Source: Burkholderiales bacterium
GTDB taxonomy: Bacteria > Pseudomonadota > Gammaproteobacteria > Burkholderiales > SHXO01
Assembly: GCA_020854105.1 (NCBI GenBank)
Contig: JADZGB010000009.1
Span: forward strand, 141,120-205,119
DNA length: 64,000 bases
Direction: 5' to 3'
Shown: positions 44,082 to 52,820 of the stretch, in pieces
Numbering within the stretch: position 1 is the first letter of the stretch
Layout: each line of letters begins with the position of its first letter
The notes under the pieces: model-generated
Told to the model about the DNA's origin: nothing
The model's database searches: none
Seen by the model: the letters and a program-made list of their open reading frames with translations, nothing else
Position numbers and translations under genes: made by a program

Positions 44082-45329
44082 CTATCGCAGCAGCGGCAAC
44101 TCGTCCAGCCGCCGCTCGATCTCCGCGATCATCTCGCGATAGGCCGGCGCGCCGACGCCGCCGTAACGCTCCAGGAACTGCGCCTCGCTCATGCCCCCCG
44201 GCAGATCGGCCACCACAGGCAGGATCTGCGTTTCCGTCAGGCCCGGCTCGAGTCGCGCCTGCAATGCCGCGGCCCGCCGCGTCGCGATCTCCCCGAAGCG
44301 CGTGCCGGCGCGATCGGCAGCCAGATCGTCGAAGGAAAAGCCGCTGCCGCTGCGGGCGTCCTCGACCTCCTTGTACAGGCCGATCGCGTCGGCGAGCGCG
44401 GTGTCGGCGTGGGCGGCGATCGCCGCCGAAACCATGAAGTGCTTGGCGAGATCCGACCGGCCCGCGAGCGTTATGCGCTGCCAGGCGGGCCGCGGCCACG
44501 CTGCGGCCTGAGGCACCACGCGGCCGAGACGTTCGCCCAGTACGTGGAAGGTCAGCACCAGCAGCGCCGCCCGGTTCTCGGCCACGGGATCCTGTTCGGT
44601 GCTGCGCGCGTGCGCCAGGCGCAACATCGGATGCAGCAGCACGGACAGCGACACCGGCCCGCGCCCGAACGCGCGCGCTTCCTGCACGAGCAGGGCCTGA
44701 TAGGGGCGCAGACGCTCGATGTCTCCGTCGCCCACCATCGAGGCGCCGAGCTGCCGGGGCAGCGCCTTGTCCCAGGTGTAGATGACCAGCATCGCGCGCG
44801 GCCAGAACCGCACCGAACGCACCGCATCCACCGGCAGCGGACGCCGCGGGTCGGTGCGCAGCCGCTCGAGCGCGCGCTCCAGCATCCAGTTCGATATCCC
44901 GTCCGGCACGCGCACGCGGCCGATGCGCAGCGATTCGAGACGCGGCAGATCCGGCGTCTGCGTCAGCCGGCCCGTGACGTTGACATGGCCGCGCGAGGGA
45001 ATTGGCGACACTGGCGCGCTGACCAGGAAGCGCGCGCCGCCGTCCTCGAGCTGGACGTGGGCGCTGCCCCTGGCGTACAGGCCGACGAGGTAGTTGGCCG
45101 CGGTATCCACGTCCTCGGCGCGCAGGCGCACGCTCTGCAGCGAACCCGCCCGCATATGGCGCAGTGACTGACCCTTGATGATCCGCTTGGCGCGCTCGAT
45201 GTGCGCCGGGGTGAGCACCACCACGCGTTCGACATGCGGCCGGGCGTCGGTCGCCAGGTACAGCAGCGCGCCGACGGCGAGTGCGACGGCGCCCAGCGCG
45301 AGCGCAGCCGCCTTGAACAACATCCTCAT
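44082..45329 (-). CDS. Uncharacterised membrane-anchored protein
   Basis: I do not recognise a named family. The 415-residue product has one N-terminal hydrophobic segment (AALALGAVALAVGALLYLA) and a long soluble region, expected in the periplasm. Its middle is rich in arginine and leucine with FWPRAMLVIYTWDKALPR, and the C-terminal third contains a histidine- and glycine-containing stretch, SDLAKHFMVSAAIAAHAD, EVEDARSGSGFSFDDLAADR and a final helical part, PGGMSEAQFLERYGG. The codon pattern and length support a genuine gene. It converges on the SRPBCC gene and has no obvious operon partner. Confidence 0.8.
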   Translation of the reverse strand: MRMLFKAAALALGAVALAVGALLYLATDARPHVERVVVLTPAHIERAKRIIKGQSLRHMRAGSLQSVRLRAEDVDTAANYLVGLYARGSAHVQLEDGGARFLVSAPVSPIPSRGHVNVTGRLTQTPDLPRLESLRIGRVRVPDGISNWMLERALERLRTDPRRPLPVDAVRSVRFWPRAMLVIYTWDKALPRQLGASMVGDGDIERLRPYQALLVQEARAFGRGPVSLSVLLHPMLRLAHARSTEQDPVAENRAALLVLTFHVLGERLGRVVPQAAAWPRPAWQRITLAGRSDLAKHFMVSAAIAAHADTALADAIGLYKEVEDARSGSGFSFDDLAADRAGTRFGEIATRRAAALQARLEPGLTETQILPVVADLPGGMSEAQFLERYGGVGAPAYREMIAEIERRLDELPLLR

Positions 45330-45497
45330 TCAGTGACTTTCAGGGGGAGCCGACGACGGACGATCCTCGATGGCGTCGGACATTAACCCAGAAGCATCAC
45401 GGCTGCCACCGGAATCGGCGTGAGCAGGCAGACGAAGGCAGCACGCAGATCGGCGTGAGCAGCAGGAACGGCGCGCGCAGCGTACACACGCGTACGC

Positions 45498-46481
45498 TCA
45501 CTGCCTCAGCCAGGCGCCTGCGCGTTCCAGCTGCTGCCTTGCCTGGGCCACCATCGACTCGACGATGCTGCCCGCGCTGGGACGGTCGTGGATCAGCCCG
45601 ATGGCTTCGCCCGCGATCGTGGCCACGATGTCCAGGTCGTGGCTGGCCCGTGCGCGCGCATACGCCTCGCGCATGCTGCCGAATGCGGCGCGCGCTTCCG
45701 CTTCGCGCCCGGCCCATGCCTCGGTGAGGCCGTTACGCACGACACGGAACGAGAATTCCTCCGGCCATTCCACCCCGCGCAGTGCGTCCAGCGACTTGAT
45801 GCGCACCGTATCGTCGCCGCCGGCTGCGATCGCGCGCGCGACCATCGGTTCGGGCGTGAGTGCCTCCTGCGAGGCCCAGAAGCGCGTGCCCACCACCACG
45901 CCGTCGGCACCCAGCATCAGCGCCGCGGCCAGGCCGCGCCCGTCGGCGATGCCGCCGGCAGCGAGCAGAAGCGTCTGCGGGGACCGCTTCGCGAGGTGAT
46001 CCGCCACCTCGGGAACGAAGGGCAGCGTGGCCCGGCTGGCGCCGTGGCCGCCGGCTTCGGCGCCCTGCGCGACGATGACCGAGGCGCCCAGATCGAGCGC
46101 TTCATCGACATGGCGCATGCACTGCACCTGGCAGATCAGCCGCGCGCCGGCCGCCGCGATGCGTGCGGCAAACGGCCGGGCATCGCCGAAGGAGAGGAAC
46201 ACGCACGCTGGCCGGTGCACGAGCAGCTCGTCGAGCCGGCCGGGATCGCGCGCCAGCGCCCAGGTGATGAAGCCGATGCCGAAGGTGTGGCCGCGCACCA
46301 GGGCGAGTTCCTCGTTCAGGTCGGGCTCGGACGCGGTCCGGCCGGCGTAGCCCGCGCCCACCAGCCCCAGTCCGCCCGCGGCGGACACTGCAGCCGCCAG
46401 ACGGCCGCCGGAGATCAGCCCCATGGGGGCGGAGACGATGGGATGGCGGATACCGAATGCCTGTGTCAGTCGTGTCTGCAT
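45498..46481 (-). CDS. Nitronate monooxygenase family flavoprotein, copy 1
   Basis: FMN-dependent enzymes of this family oxidise nitronates such as propionate-3-nitronate. The 327-residue TIM barrel shows SAPMGLISGG near residue 17, CQVQCMRHVDEALDLG near 115, VAQGAEAGGHGAS near 138 and GGIADGRGLAAALMLGADGVV near 176, in canonical order. RidA lies 30 bp upstream on the same strand, and the pair is probably an operon. A paralogue at 54341-55306 has the same order of motifs and also lies near a RidA gene. Confidence 0.9.
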   Translation of the reverse strand: MQTRLTQAFGIRHPIVSAPMGLISGGRLAAAVSAAGGLGLVGAGYAGRTASEPDLNEELALVRGHTFGIGFITWALARDPGRLDELLVHRPACVFLSFGDARPFAARIAAAGARLICQVQCMRHVDEALDLGASVIVAQGAEAGGHGASRATLPFVPEVADHLAKRSPQTLLLAAGGIADGRGLAAALMLGADGVVVGTRFWASQEALTPEPMVARAIAAGGDDTVRIKSLDALRGVEWPEEFSFRVVRNGLTEAWAGREAEARAAFGSMREAYARARASHDLDIVATIAGEAIGLIHDRPSAGSIVESMVAQARQQLERAGAWLRQ

Positions 46482-46511
46482 GAGACGCCTGCTTGATTCT
46501 GCATGGGAAGC

Positions 46512-46895
46512 CTACTTGGCGGCGATGACTTCGATCTCGACGAGCATGTCCGGCCACACCAGCCCCGGCACGAAAGCCAGCATCGATGCCGGCCGGTGCT
46601 CCCCCAGGTGCCGCGTGCGTATGTCCCGGTAGGCGGCGAGGTCCTCGCGCCGGGTCAGCCACTGCGTGAGCTTGACGATGTGTTCCACGCCCATGCCTGC
46701 TTCGGCGAGGATGGCCTCGATGTTGCGCCACGCCTGTTCCGCCTGCCCGGCGAAATCGGCAGGCAGTCTGCCGGTATCCGGATCGACGCCCGGCGTGCCG
46801 GAAGTGTGCAGAACCCGCGTACTGGCGGCGACATCCACCGCGTCGCTGTAGCTGCCGATGCGCGCGGCGATGCCTGCGTTGACCGTTCGGTTCAT
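46512..46895 (-). CDS. RidA/YjgF family protein, copy 1 (cytoplasmic)
   Basis: RidA-family proteins hydrolyse reactive enamine/imine intermediates or serve related roles. The 127-residue protein has the family core HTSGTPGVDPDTGRLP, QAEQAWRNIEAILAEAGMG and HIVKLTQWLT. The canonical RidA arginine of the IPVRAC-type region is not clearly kept (RPASMLAFVPGL instead), so this is more likely an Rid2-Rid7-type paralogue. No signal peptide, in contrast with the copy at 55852. Together with the downstream nitronate monooxygenase it forms a two-gene unit. Confidence 0.87.
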   Translation of the reverse strand: MNRTVNAGIAARIGSYSDAVDVAASTRVLHTSGTPGVDPDTGRLPADFAGQAEQAWRNIEAILAEAGMGVEHIVKLTQWLTRREDLAAYRDIRTRHLGEHRPASMLAFVPGLVWPDMLVEIEVIAAK

Positions 46896-46946
46896 GTGGA
46901 TTCCTCGCGCTGATCAGACCGTGCACGTTAGCACGGCTGGCGCGAA

Positions 46947-47020
46947 TGGTCGCCCCGGCGAACGCCAGGGCCCAGCGCGAATCTCCCGTCGCCCCGGCGG
47001 AAGCGGGTGCCCAGCGCCAA
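46947..47020. repeat. Dispersed CGCCCCGGCG-type repeats
   Basis: Two copies, gtcgccccggcgaacgcc followed by agggcccagcg, and gtcgccccggcggaagcg followed by ggtgcccagcg, lie upstream of the RidA gene. They belong to the same element as those near 30.1, 32.6 and 38.2 kb. The remaining gap to 47186 shows no gene. Confidence 0.65.
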
Positions 47021-47186
47021 CGAAAGAGCTCTTCTCGACCTGCCCTGCGCATTCATCTGCATGTGCCAATGCCCGCCGCCGCGTACGCTGGCGAACCTGC
47101 CGCTGCCCTCGATGACAGACCACACGCCCTTGCATCGGATGACATCGTTCGGGCTGCCTTGCCGCTGATGCGCCCATAGGCTGACC

Positions 47187-48116
47187 TCAGGTCCAGAAGT
47201 ACCGCACCACATGGAAGAACACCGGGGCAGAGAACGTGACCGAGTCCAGCCGGTCCATGAAGCCTCCGTGTCCCGCGATCGAACTGCCCCAGTCCTTCGC
47301 GCCCAGGGAACGCTTCACCGCCGAGAGGACCAGACCGCCCAGGGCGCCGCACACCACGATCTGCAGCGCGACAGCGGTGGCTGTCCAGAAGCCGAACGGG
47401 GTGATCGGGTGGAGCGCCCCGCCGATCAGCGTGGCCGAGAGGCCGCCACCGATCAGGCCCTCCCAGGTCTTGGACGGACTGACCTGCGGTGAGAGCGCGT
47501 GCCTGCCGAACAGTTTGCCGAACACGTACTGCAGCACGTCGCTCAGCTGCACGATGAACAGGAAGAAGAACAGCAGCTCGACGTTGCGCCCCCCGAATCC
47601 GCGGATGTCGAGAACGAGAATGCCCGGTGCGTGGCTCACTCCGTAGACACACACCATCACCGCGAACAGGATCATCGCGTTGCGCTGGAAGAACGAATCG
47701 GTGTCCTGCGACAGCGCCGAGGCGAAGGAGACGAGCCCGAACACGTAGACCGGGATGAACACCGAGAACAGCCCGTACCACTTCATGCCCAGCAGCAGGT
47801 ACTGCATCGGGATGGCGAAGAAGAACGCGATGAACAGCGGCCAGTAGTCGGCCTGCCGCGTCGGGGTGAGCGTGAGGAACTCGCGCAGCGCCATCGCCGA
47901 TGCGAACGCGAAAACGATCAGCGTGACGGTGGAGCCCAGCAGCATGGCCCCGAACATCACCACGGCCATGCCCCACCACGCCCGGATGCGCGCGTTGAGG
48001 TTGTTGACCGTATCGCTGCGCCCCTCGCTGCGCAGATGCAATGCGTAGCCGATCACGGAGGCGACCACCAGGAGCGCGAGCACCAGAAGGCCGATGGAAA
48101 CGAAGCCTTCGCTCAT
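47187..48116 (-). CDS. CdsA-type phosphatidate cytidylyltransferase
   Basis: It forms CDP-diacylglycerol from phosphatidate and CTP. The 309-residue multi-helix protein carries the family signature as SAVKRSLGAKDWGSSIAGHG followed by GFMDRLDS near residue 265 (S-x8-KD-x6-GHGG-x2-DR-x-D). It is the last gene of a three-gene unit (CDP-alcohol phosphatidyltransferase, acyltransferase, cytidylyltransferase) with four-base overlaps at both joints. This composition resembles E. coli ynbABC, an accessory phospholipid system, so it need not be the housekeeping CdsA. Confidence 0.88.
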   Translation of the reverse strand: MSEGFVSIGLLVLALLVVASVIGYALHLRSEGRSDTVNNLNARIRAWWGMAVVMFGAMLLGSTVTLIVFAFASAMALREFLTLTPTRQADYWPLFIAFFFAIPMQYLLLGMKWYGLFSVFIPVYVFGLVSFASALSQDTDSFFQRNAMILFAVMVCVYGVSHAPGILVLDIRGFGGRNVELLFFFLFIVQLSDVLQYVFGKLFGRHALSPQVSPSKTWEGLIGGGLSATLIGGALHPITPFGFWTATAVALQIVVCGALGGLVLSAVKRSLGAKDWGSSIAGHGGFMDRLDSVTFSAPVFFHVVRYFWT

Positions 48117-48733
48117 GCCGCGCGCGTTCCGTTCGCCAGCGCGCACACCGCCGCATGGGCGCGCGCCAGAAAGGCGTCCTTGTCCTCGCCCGCGTCATTG
48201 CGCACCGGCTCTCCCAGGTGCACACGGCACAGCAGCGGCAGCGGGAACGGCGCGCCCCTGGGCATGACGCGGTGCATGTTCTCCAGATACGCCGGCGTGA
48301 GTGCCAGGGCGGGACGTGCCTTGGTGAGATGGAACAGCCCGGTCCTGAATGGCCCGGGCAGAGGCGCCTGCCGGCGCGTGCCTTCCGGAAACACGATCAG
48401 CGACCAGCCCTGGTCGAGCGCCTGTTCCAGCGGCACCAGTGCAGCCGGTCCGCCGGCAGTGCGATCGACCATCACCACGTTGAGGATGCGGCGGGCCATG
48501 TAGCGCCTGATCGCACCCGCATTCCAGTAGTCGGCCGCCGCCACGGGCCGCGTGCGATTGCGCTGTTCCCTGGGCAGCGCCGCCAGCAGCACCAGCGTGT
48601 CGAGATGGCTGGTGTGATTGGAGAAGATGACGGTGTGCGCAGGCGGCGCTTCGTGCGCTGCCACGGTCGCGCCGACGATTGCCCGTACCAGCGCCAGAAG
48701 GGCGTCGCGCTGGAGCTGGAAGAACCAGTTCAC
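48113..48733 (-). CDS. 1-acyl-sn-glycerol-3-phosphate acyltransferase (PlsC-like)
   Basis: A 206-residue PlsC-family acyltransferase with the catalytic NHTSHLD (HX4D) near residue 39 and the substrate motif FPEGTRR near 116. The acyl-accepting VPLEQALDQGWSLIVFPEG context is typical. GTG start overlaps the stop of the upstream CDP-alcohol transferase (GTGA), and its own stop overlaps the cytidylyltransferase start (ATGA). It would supply phosphatidate for the next enzyme in the same operon. Confidence 0.87.
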   Translation of the reverse strand: MNWFFQLQRDALLALVRAIVGATVAAHEAPPAHTVIFSNHTSHLDTLVLLAALPREQRNRTRPVAAADYWNAGAIRRYMARRILNVVMVDRTAGGPAALVPLEQALDQGWSLIVFPEGTRRQAPLPGPFRTGLFHLTKARPALALTPAYLENMHRVMPRGAPFPLPLLCRVHLGEPVRNDAGEDKDAFLARAHAAVCALANGTRAA

Positions 48734-49386
48734 GGTGCCGTGCGCTGCCTGAGCACGCGCACCAGCGCATGCGTGCGCGTGCCGCAGGTGATGGCCGCGC
48801 CGATGCTGATGACGATCAGCGCGATGCCGAGGATGCCGCCGCGCACGGGCAGGAGTGCCTGCAGCACGCAGCCGGCGGTAAGCACCGCCATGCGATGCTG
48901 CTTGGCCATCGGTCCGCGGAAGTCGTGGCCGTTGCCCAGCGAGGCGCCGAAGGCCCTCACGTAGGCGGTGAGCGCCGCGAACAGCGCCGCACTCCAGCCC
49001 CAGCCCGGCATGCCGCAGGCGTAGCCGGCGGCCACCAGCAGCAGGGAATCGGCGATGCGGTCGGGAAACTCGTTGTAGAGCACGCCCAGGCTGCTCTGCC
49101 GGCCGCCTTCGACCGCGACCATGCCGTCGAACAGGTTGCACAGCAGCCGCGCCTGGATCATCAATGCGGCGGCGATCAGCCCGGCCGGGTGGTTGGTGAG
49201 CATGGCGCCCGCACCGATCGCGGCGAAGCCGATGCTGGCAACCGAGATCTGGTTCGGTGAGATGCGGCTGCGCACCAGCCTGCCGGCGAACGCCCGCGCC
49301 CAGCCCGTGGATCGGGCAGCGATGGGACGGCGGTCGGAGGTGGCTCCGCGGGCCGGTTGTCGTGAGTTCTGATCGCCCTCGGTCAT
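48730..49386 (-). CDS. CDP-alcohol phosphatidyltransferase
   Basis: A 218-residue integral membrane enzyme of the CDP-alcohol phosphotransferase family. The active-site stretch is present but variant: FDGMVAVEGGRQSSLGVLYN then EFPDRIADS, near residue 93, with DG and PDR..D retained while the usual AR after DG is AVE. The head-group acceptor is unknown. It is first in the three-gene phospholipid operon. Start at 49386 (MTEGDQ) gives a basic N-terminus; an upstream in-frame start is possible. Confidence 0.83.
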   Translation of the reverse strand: MTEGDQNSRQPARGATSDRRPIAARSTGWARAFAGRLVRSRISPNQISVASIGFAAIGAGAMLTNHPAGLIAAALMIQARLLCNLFDGMVAVEGGRQSSLGVLYNEFPDRIADSLLLVAAGYACGMPGWGWSAALFAALTAYVRAFGASLGNGHDFRGPMAKQHRMAVLTAGCVLQALLPVRGGILGIALIVISIGAAITCGTRTHALVRVLRQRTAP

Positions 49387-49455
49387 TTTCGGTATGCGGC
49401 AGGCAAGCACGACTCGGGGGCGATTCTAGCTGCCGGCTGACCGTCCCGTACAGGG

Positions 49456-50166
49456 CTATTCGCCGGCCGGCAGGCGCCTGATCCGGTAGCGCACCTGGAA
49501 GCCGCCCGTGCCGCGCACGTCTGCGGTGCCGCGCTCACCGGGCCGCGGCATCCACTCGATCCATGTTTCGTCCGCTGCGGTGGGCTGTGCGCGCAGCGGC
49601 AGGTCGAACCAGTAATGCTCGGCATCGTCGATGGTCACGGTCAGCCGCCGATTGCCCTGACGTAGATTGATCGGGCCGGTGGCAGGCAGCACGTCGCGCC
49701 CTTCGCTCGGGTACACCTTGTCGTAGTGCAACGTGGCGTAGTGTCTGTTCTCGCCGCTGCCCGAGTAGACCGTCACCCGGAACGGATCCTCCGCATCCTT
49801 CGGCGCATGGCGCCCCGCAGGCAGGCGCACCTCGATATCCAGTTCCAGTGCATGACCGTCGATGGTGGGCGTGACCGGCGCCCCGAGCCAGGAGAGAGCC
49901 AGGATTGCGCCCGCGATGCCGGCGGTCCAGGCTGCCGCGATGCCCAGTGCGTAGCCGAAGCTGCGCGAGCGCAGGCGGCGGGCGACGATGACGCCGAGAA
50001 TGAAGGCGGCGAGGAATGCTCCGGGGATCAGAACGAAGACGATCAGCATGCCGCGCCCGCCTTCGAAGTCGGACACGCGGTGCAGCCCGGTTGCCCAGTC
50101 TCCTCCGAAGGCGGCGATCAGCGCAGCCAGGATGGCGCAGAGCAGTGCAATGGCGAAGGTGCGCAC
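49456..50166 (-). CDS. Uncharacterised membrane protein with periplasmic domain
   Basis: A 236-residue protein without a recognised family. Three hydrophobic segments lie within the first 100 residues (ALLCAILAALIAAFGGDW; GMLIVFVLIPGAFLAAFILG; AAAWTAGIAGAILALSWLG). The remaining 135 residues look like an extracytoplasmic beta-rich domain (IDGHALELDIEVRLPAGRH; GPINLRQGNRRLTVTIDD; HYWFDLPLRA; WMPRPGERG). No motif for catalysis is visible. It is transcribed in the same direction as its neighbours, 58 bp downstream of the PH-domain gene. Confidence 0.75.
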   Translation of the reverse strand: MRTFAIALLCAILAALIAAFGGDWATGLHRVSDFEGGRGMLIVFVLIPGAFLAAFILGVIVARRLRSRSFGYALGIAAAWTAGIAGAILALSWLGAPVTPTIDGHALELDIEVRLPAGRHAPKDAEDPFRVTVYSGSGENRHYATLHYDKVYPSEGRDVLPATGPINLRQGNRRLTVTIDDAEHYWFDLPLRAQPTAADETWIEWMPRPGERGTADVRGTGGFQVRYRIRRLPAGE

Positions 50167-50224
50167 GCGGCCTCGTCAGCGGGGAGATCGCGCCTGCCGG
50201 CTGCCGAGCGCGACGTCGTCGATG

Positions 50225-50647
50225 CTACGGATTGCTGCGTGCTTGTTCCTGCGCTTCCATGAACGCGCGCCGGAACTCCATGGGACTGGATATCCCGGGG
50301 ATCGGTGCCTGCGGATTGCCTGCGCCGGAGATGACCAGGGTGCCGAAATTGAACAGCCGCCCGAGCATCGACTGATCCACCTGCAGGCTTTCCACCTTGT
50401 TGATGTTGATCTCCACCGTGCTGCGGCTGATGAAGCCGAACTTGGCGATGACGCGCTTGCTGGTGATCGCCAGTTCGGTGGTCTTGTAGCGGATGTAGGC
50501 CGCGATCCAGAAGATCAATCCCAATCCGAACAGCGGAAGCAGCACCAGGCCGAGGAGGATCAAACCGCTGAGCGACCACATGCTCACCCGCCCCACATGC
50601 AGGATCTTCTCGTCCTTGACCAGTGCGCCTTCGACGTAGCTCGTCAT
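50225..50647 (-). CDS. Bacterial PH-domain (YdbS/bPH2-like) membrane protein
   Basis: A 140-residue protein with two adjacent hydrophobic helices (WSLSGLILLGLVLLPLFG, then LIFWIAAYIRY) followed by a PH-like core: ELAITSKRVIAKFGFISRST and VEININKVESLQVDQS, LGRLFNFGTLVISGAGN. This is the bPH2 pattern; function unknown, sometimes linked to membrane stress. The C-terminus FRRAFMEAQEQ is typical of the group. Confidence 0.87.
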   Translation of the reverse strand: MTSYVEGALVKDEKILHVGRVSMWSLSGLILLGLVLLPLFGLGLIFWIAAYIRYKTTELAITSKRVIAKFGFISRSTVEININKVESLQVDQSMLGRLFNFGTLVISGAGNPQAPIPGISSPMEFRRAFMEAQEQARSNP

Positions 50648-50823
50648 TCCCGCCTCCGTTATGCATCGGGGCTTGTCATGCGCGGCGCCCCGTGGAGGGC
50701 GAGTCTACTCCGTTAGCGTGCGCGTCGAGTACCGATGACCCGTTCTCTTCCTCGCCTTGGACGCATCCCCGTTCGTGACGGGAACGGCGATGCGGGTGGA
50801 TGGGGCGTATCGATCGACCGCTC

Positions 50824-50844
50824 GTGAGCGGCGCGGCCGCTCAC
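50824..50844 (-). terminator. Hairpin overlapping the stop codon of the DUF1330 gene
   Basis: A perfect 9-bp stem (50824-50832 with 50836-50844, loop GCG) contains the stop codon of the gene read on the minus strand. It could end that transcript. The rest of the gap down to 50648 holds no gene. Confidence 0.5.
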
Positions 50845-51419
50845 GCATCGCCGGGTTGCGGGCCCTCGTAGCCTTCGATGATCACCACGTCGCCGGTGGC
50901 CACCGGCTCGCGCAGCCTGACGGCCGCCTGGTATTCCGGCGACCGGTAGCAGTCGAGCGCGGCCTGGTAGGACGGGAATTCGAGGACGACGTTGCGTGCG
51001 CGGCTGCTCCCCTCGGGGTTCTCGAACTTGCCGCCGCGCACCACGAAACGGGCGCCGTACCTGCGGAATGGCTCGGCATTGGCGGCGACGTACGCCTTGT
51101 AGCCCTCCGGATCCGACACGTCGATGCGCACCACCCAGTAACCCTTCGGCATTGCTGTGCTCCCCTCGTGGACGCGCACGGAACGTCGCGCGCGGATGCG
51201 GGAGTCTACCTTGTCGCCACCGAACAGCCACTTCGCCGCAATGCACAGTCCGACGAAGGAGATCAGCAACTGCAGGGCGAAGCCCGCGAGCGGAGCCGAT
51301 CGGATCAGCTGCTGCACGAGAATGCCGGGAAGGGCGCCGACCAGCAGCCAGCGCCAGAACAGGCCCAGGCCGATCCGGAATGCGAGCGGCCAGTCGAATC
51401 GGATTTCATGGGGCAGCAT
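50841..51419 (-). CDS. In-frame fusion of a two-helix membrane segment and a DUF1330 domain
   Basis: The 192-residue frame has two parts. Residues 1-89 include two hydrophobic helices (FWRWLLVGALPGILVQQLI, FALQLLISFVGLCIAAKWLFG) and a basic linker. Residues 90-192 are a complete DUF1330 domain (MPKGYWVVRIDVSDPEGYKA; RFVVRGGKFENPEG; VVLEFPSYQAALDCYRSPEYQ), a family normally about 95 residues and soluble. GAGGGGAG stands at good spacing before the internal ATG at 51152, so DUF1330 may also be made alone. Either a true fusion or two genes whose separating stop has been lost. Confidence 0.7.
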   Translation of the reverse strand: MLPHEIRFDWPLAFRIGLGLFWRWLLVGALPGILVQQLIRSAPLAGFALQLLISFVGLCIAAKWLFGGDKVDSRIRARRSVRVHEGSTAMPKGYWVVRIDVSDPEGYKAYVAANAEPFRRYGARFVVRGGKFENPEGSSRARNVVLEFPSYQAALDCYRSPEYQAAVRLREPVATGDVVIIEGYEGPQPGDA

Positions 51420-51848
51420 GTCGATCTCCTGAAGGCGGGCCGTCAGCCCGGGCGCGTTGCGCGCCGGTACGCTTCGCTCCTGTGCGCGGTGGAGCTGTCC
51501 TCGCAGGAGCGCAAAGGTGACAGGCGCCGTCGAACAACCGTACCTGCCCCCGGGCGATGTGCCACGGCTCTTGCACGTGGATCGGGATCTGGTGAATCAT
51601 CGTCGAGCGTGAAGGGCAGGCAAGGGCAGTTGCGTGGTAATGGGCCATGGCGGGGTCGGAAAGGATAAACGCCACCAAGCCGGCCGCCAACACGGTGGGT
51701 CGCGTATCCGCGTGCCGGGGCCGATTGCCGTGCCCGGAGTCTGCGCGAGGCGTGACGCTGGCTGGCACAGCCAGGTCGGCCGGATGCAGCCCGGAATGCT
51801 ACTTGTCGCGTCCTCATGCGACCGTTCCCAACTTCCGAGAGGATGGAC
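51420..51848. other. 429-bp gap without a supported gene
   Basis: The gap between the DUF1330 frame and the host-attachment-type gene has normal G+C. An open frame on the minus strand (51406-51768) includes a short hydrophobic stretch (TVLAAGLVAFILSDPAMA) but has no family similarity and a composition like shadow frames. It may hold the promoters of the two divergent genes. Confidence 0.4.
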
Positions 51849-52316
51849 ATGGACAGCACCTGGATCGTTGCGGCAAACGCCGGCCGGGCCCGGATCTTCT
51901 CTCAGCACCAGTCCGGTGCAAGACCGGAGGAGATCAGCGACATGGTGAACACCGCAGTGCGCCTGCGCACGGCGGATACCGAGACCGACTCGCTCGGGCA
52001 GCGTGCCGCGTCGAAGAGCCGGCACAGCGTCGGTGCCCCGACGCAGCCCAGCGGCTACGAGCCGAACAAGTCGCCGGCCGAGCACCAGACCGAGATCTTC
52101 GCGCGCGCAGTCGCCGATTTCCTGCGTCAGGCGCATCTCGAGGGCCGCTACCGCCAGCTGGTGCTGGCCGCCTCGCCCGAGTTCCTCGGTGTGTTGCGGC
52201 GGATGCTCGATCCGCAGCTCCACGCCTGTGTGCGCGACGAGATCAACAAGGACTACACGAGCCTGCGGGCGGACGAGCTCCAGCAGCAGATTCGCGCATA
52301 CCGCGAGCAGACCTGA
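51849..52316 (+). CDS. Host-attachment-protein-like (baeRF/PF10116-type) protein
   Basis: A 155-residue protein of the host attachment protein group, named from an Agrobacterium phage-adhesion factor but structurally related to archaeal-type release-factor domains. Landmarks: MDSTWIVAANAGRARIF at the start, KSPAEHQTEIFARAVADFL in the middle and LVLAASPEFLGVLRRMLD near residue 112. The true role in most proteobacteria is unknown. The start at 51849 has GAGAGG six bases upstream; an ATG two codons earlier overlaps it. Confidence 0.82.
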   Translation: MDSTWIVAANAGRARIFSQHQSGARPEEISDMVNTAVRLRTADTETDSLGQRAASKSRHSVGAPTQPSGYEPNKSPAEHQTEIFARAVADFLRQAHLEGRYRQLVLAASPEFLGVLRRMLDPQLHACVRDEINKDYTSLRADELQQQIRAYREQT

Positions 52317-52391
52317 GGCCGGATTGCCGGGTCATGCCTGGGTGCCGCAGGGGTCATTCCGGGAGGAGGTGCGCGGGCGAGATCCGCCCGT

Positions 52392-52787
52392 TCACCTCCG
52401 GGCCCGGCTTCGCGGTGGAAACCACCGCCACGCGGCCGCGACGGCCAGTCCGAACAGGGTATAGGCCAGGGTGAACACCCAGGCCGGAGCATCGTAGTAG
52501 AGCAGCCACTGCAGCCAGTGCTCGATGAAGCTCCCCGCATAGCTGTCCTGGCTCGCCTGCGTGCGCAGCCACATCTCCAGCGTGGTGAGGGGGCAGAGCG
52601 CGCCCAGCCAGGATTGCCCGGCGATCACGGCGATCGCGGCAAGGTGCGCGAGCCGGAACCCGCGTGCGCGTGCAGATTCCCATCCGCACAGACCTCCGGC
52701 GACGATGAACCCGAAGCCGCCGACGACGAAGATCACCACCGCGACATGGATCGCCAGCACCAGATCGGCGAGCAGCGGAAAGTACAC
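52392..52787 (-). CDS. DUF2784 family membrane protein
   Basis: A 131-residue four-helix membrane protein. The family signature is complete: LLADLVLAIHVAVVIFVVGG near the start, RLAHLAAIAVIAGQSWLGAL then CPLTTLEMWLR in the middle, and FIEHWLQWLLYYDAPAWVFT. Function unknown. It lies 33 bp from the methyltransferase gene on the same strand and could be cotranscribed with it. Confidence 0.87.
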   Translation of the reverse strand: MYFPLLADLVLAIHVAVVIFVVGGFGFIVAGGLCGWESARARGFRLAHLAAIAVIAGQSWLGALCPLTTLEMWLRTQASQDSYAGSFIEHWLQWLLYYDAPAWVFTLAYTLFGLAVAAAWRWFPPRSRARR

Positions 52788-52820
52788 GGCGGCCAGCGTT
52801 GCCCGCTGAATGTCCGATGG

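Noticed and set aside
51406..51768. A 120-residue minus-strand frame with a short hydrophobic segment
   Set aside because: No family similarity, overlaps the start of the DUF1330 fusion frame, and composition is like other shadow frames.
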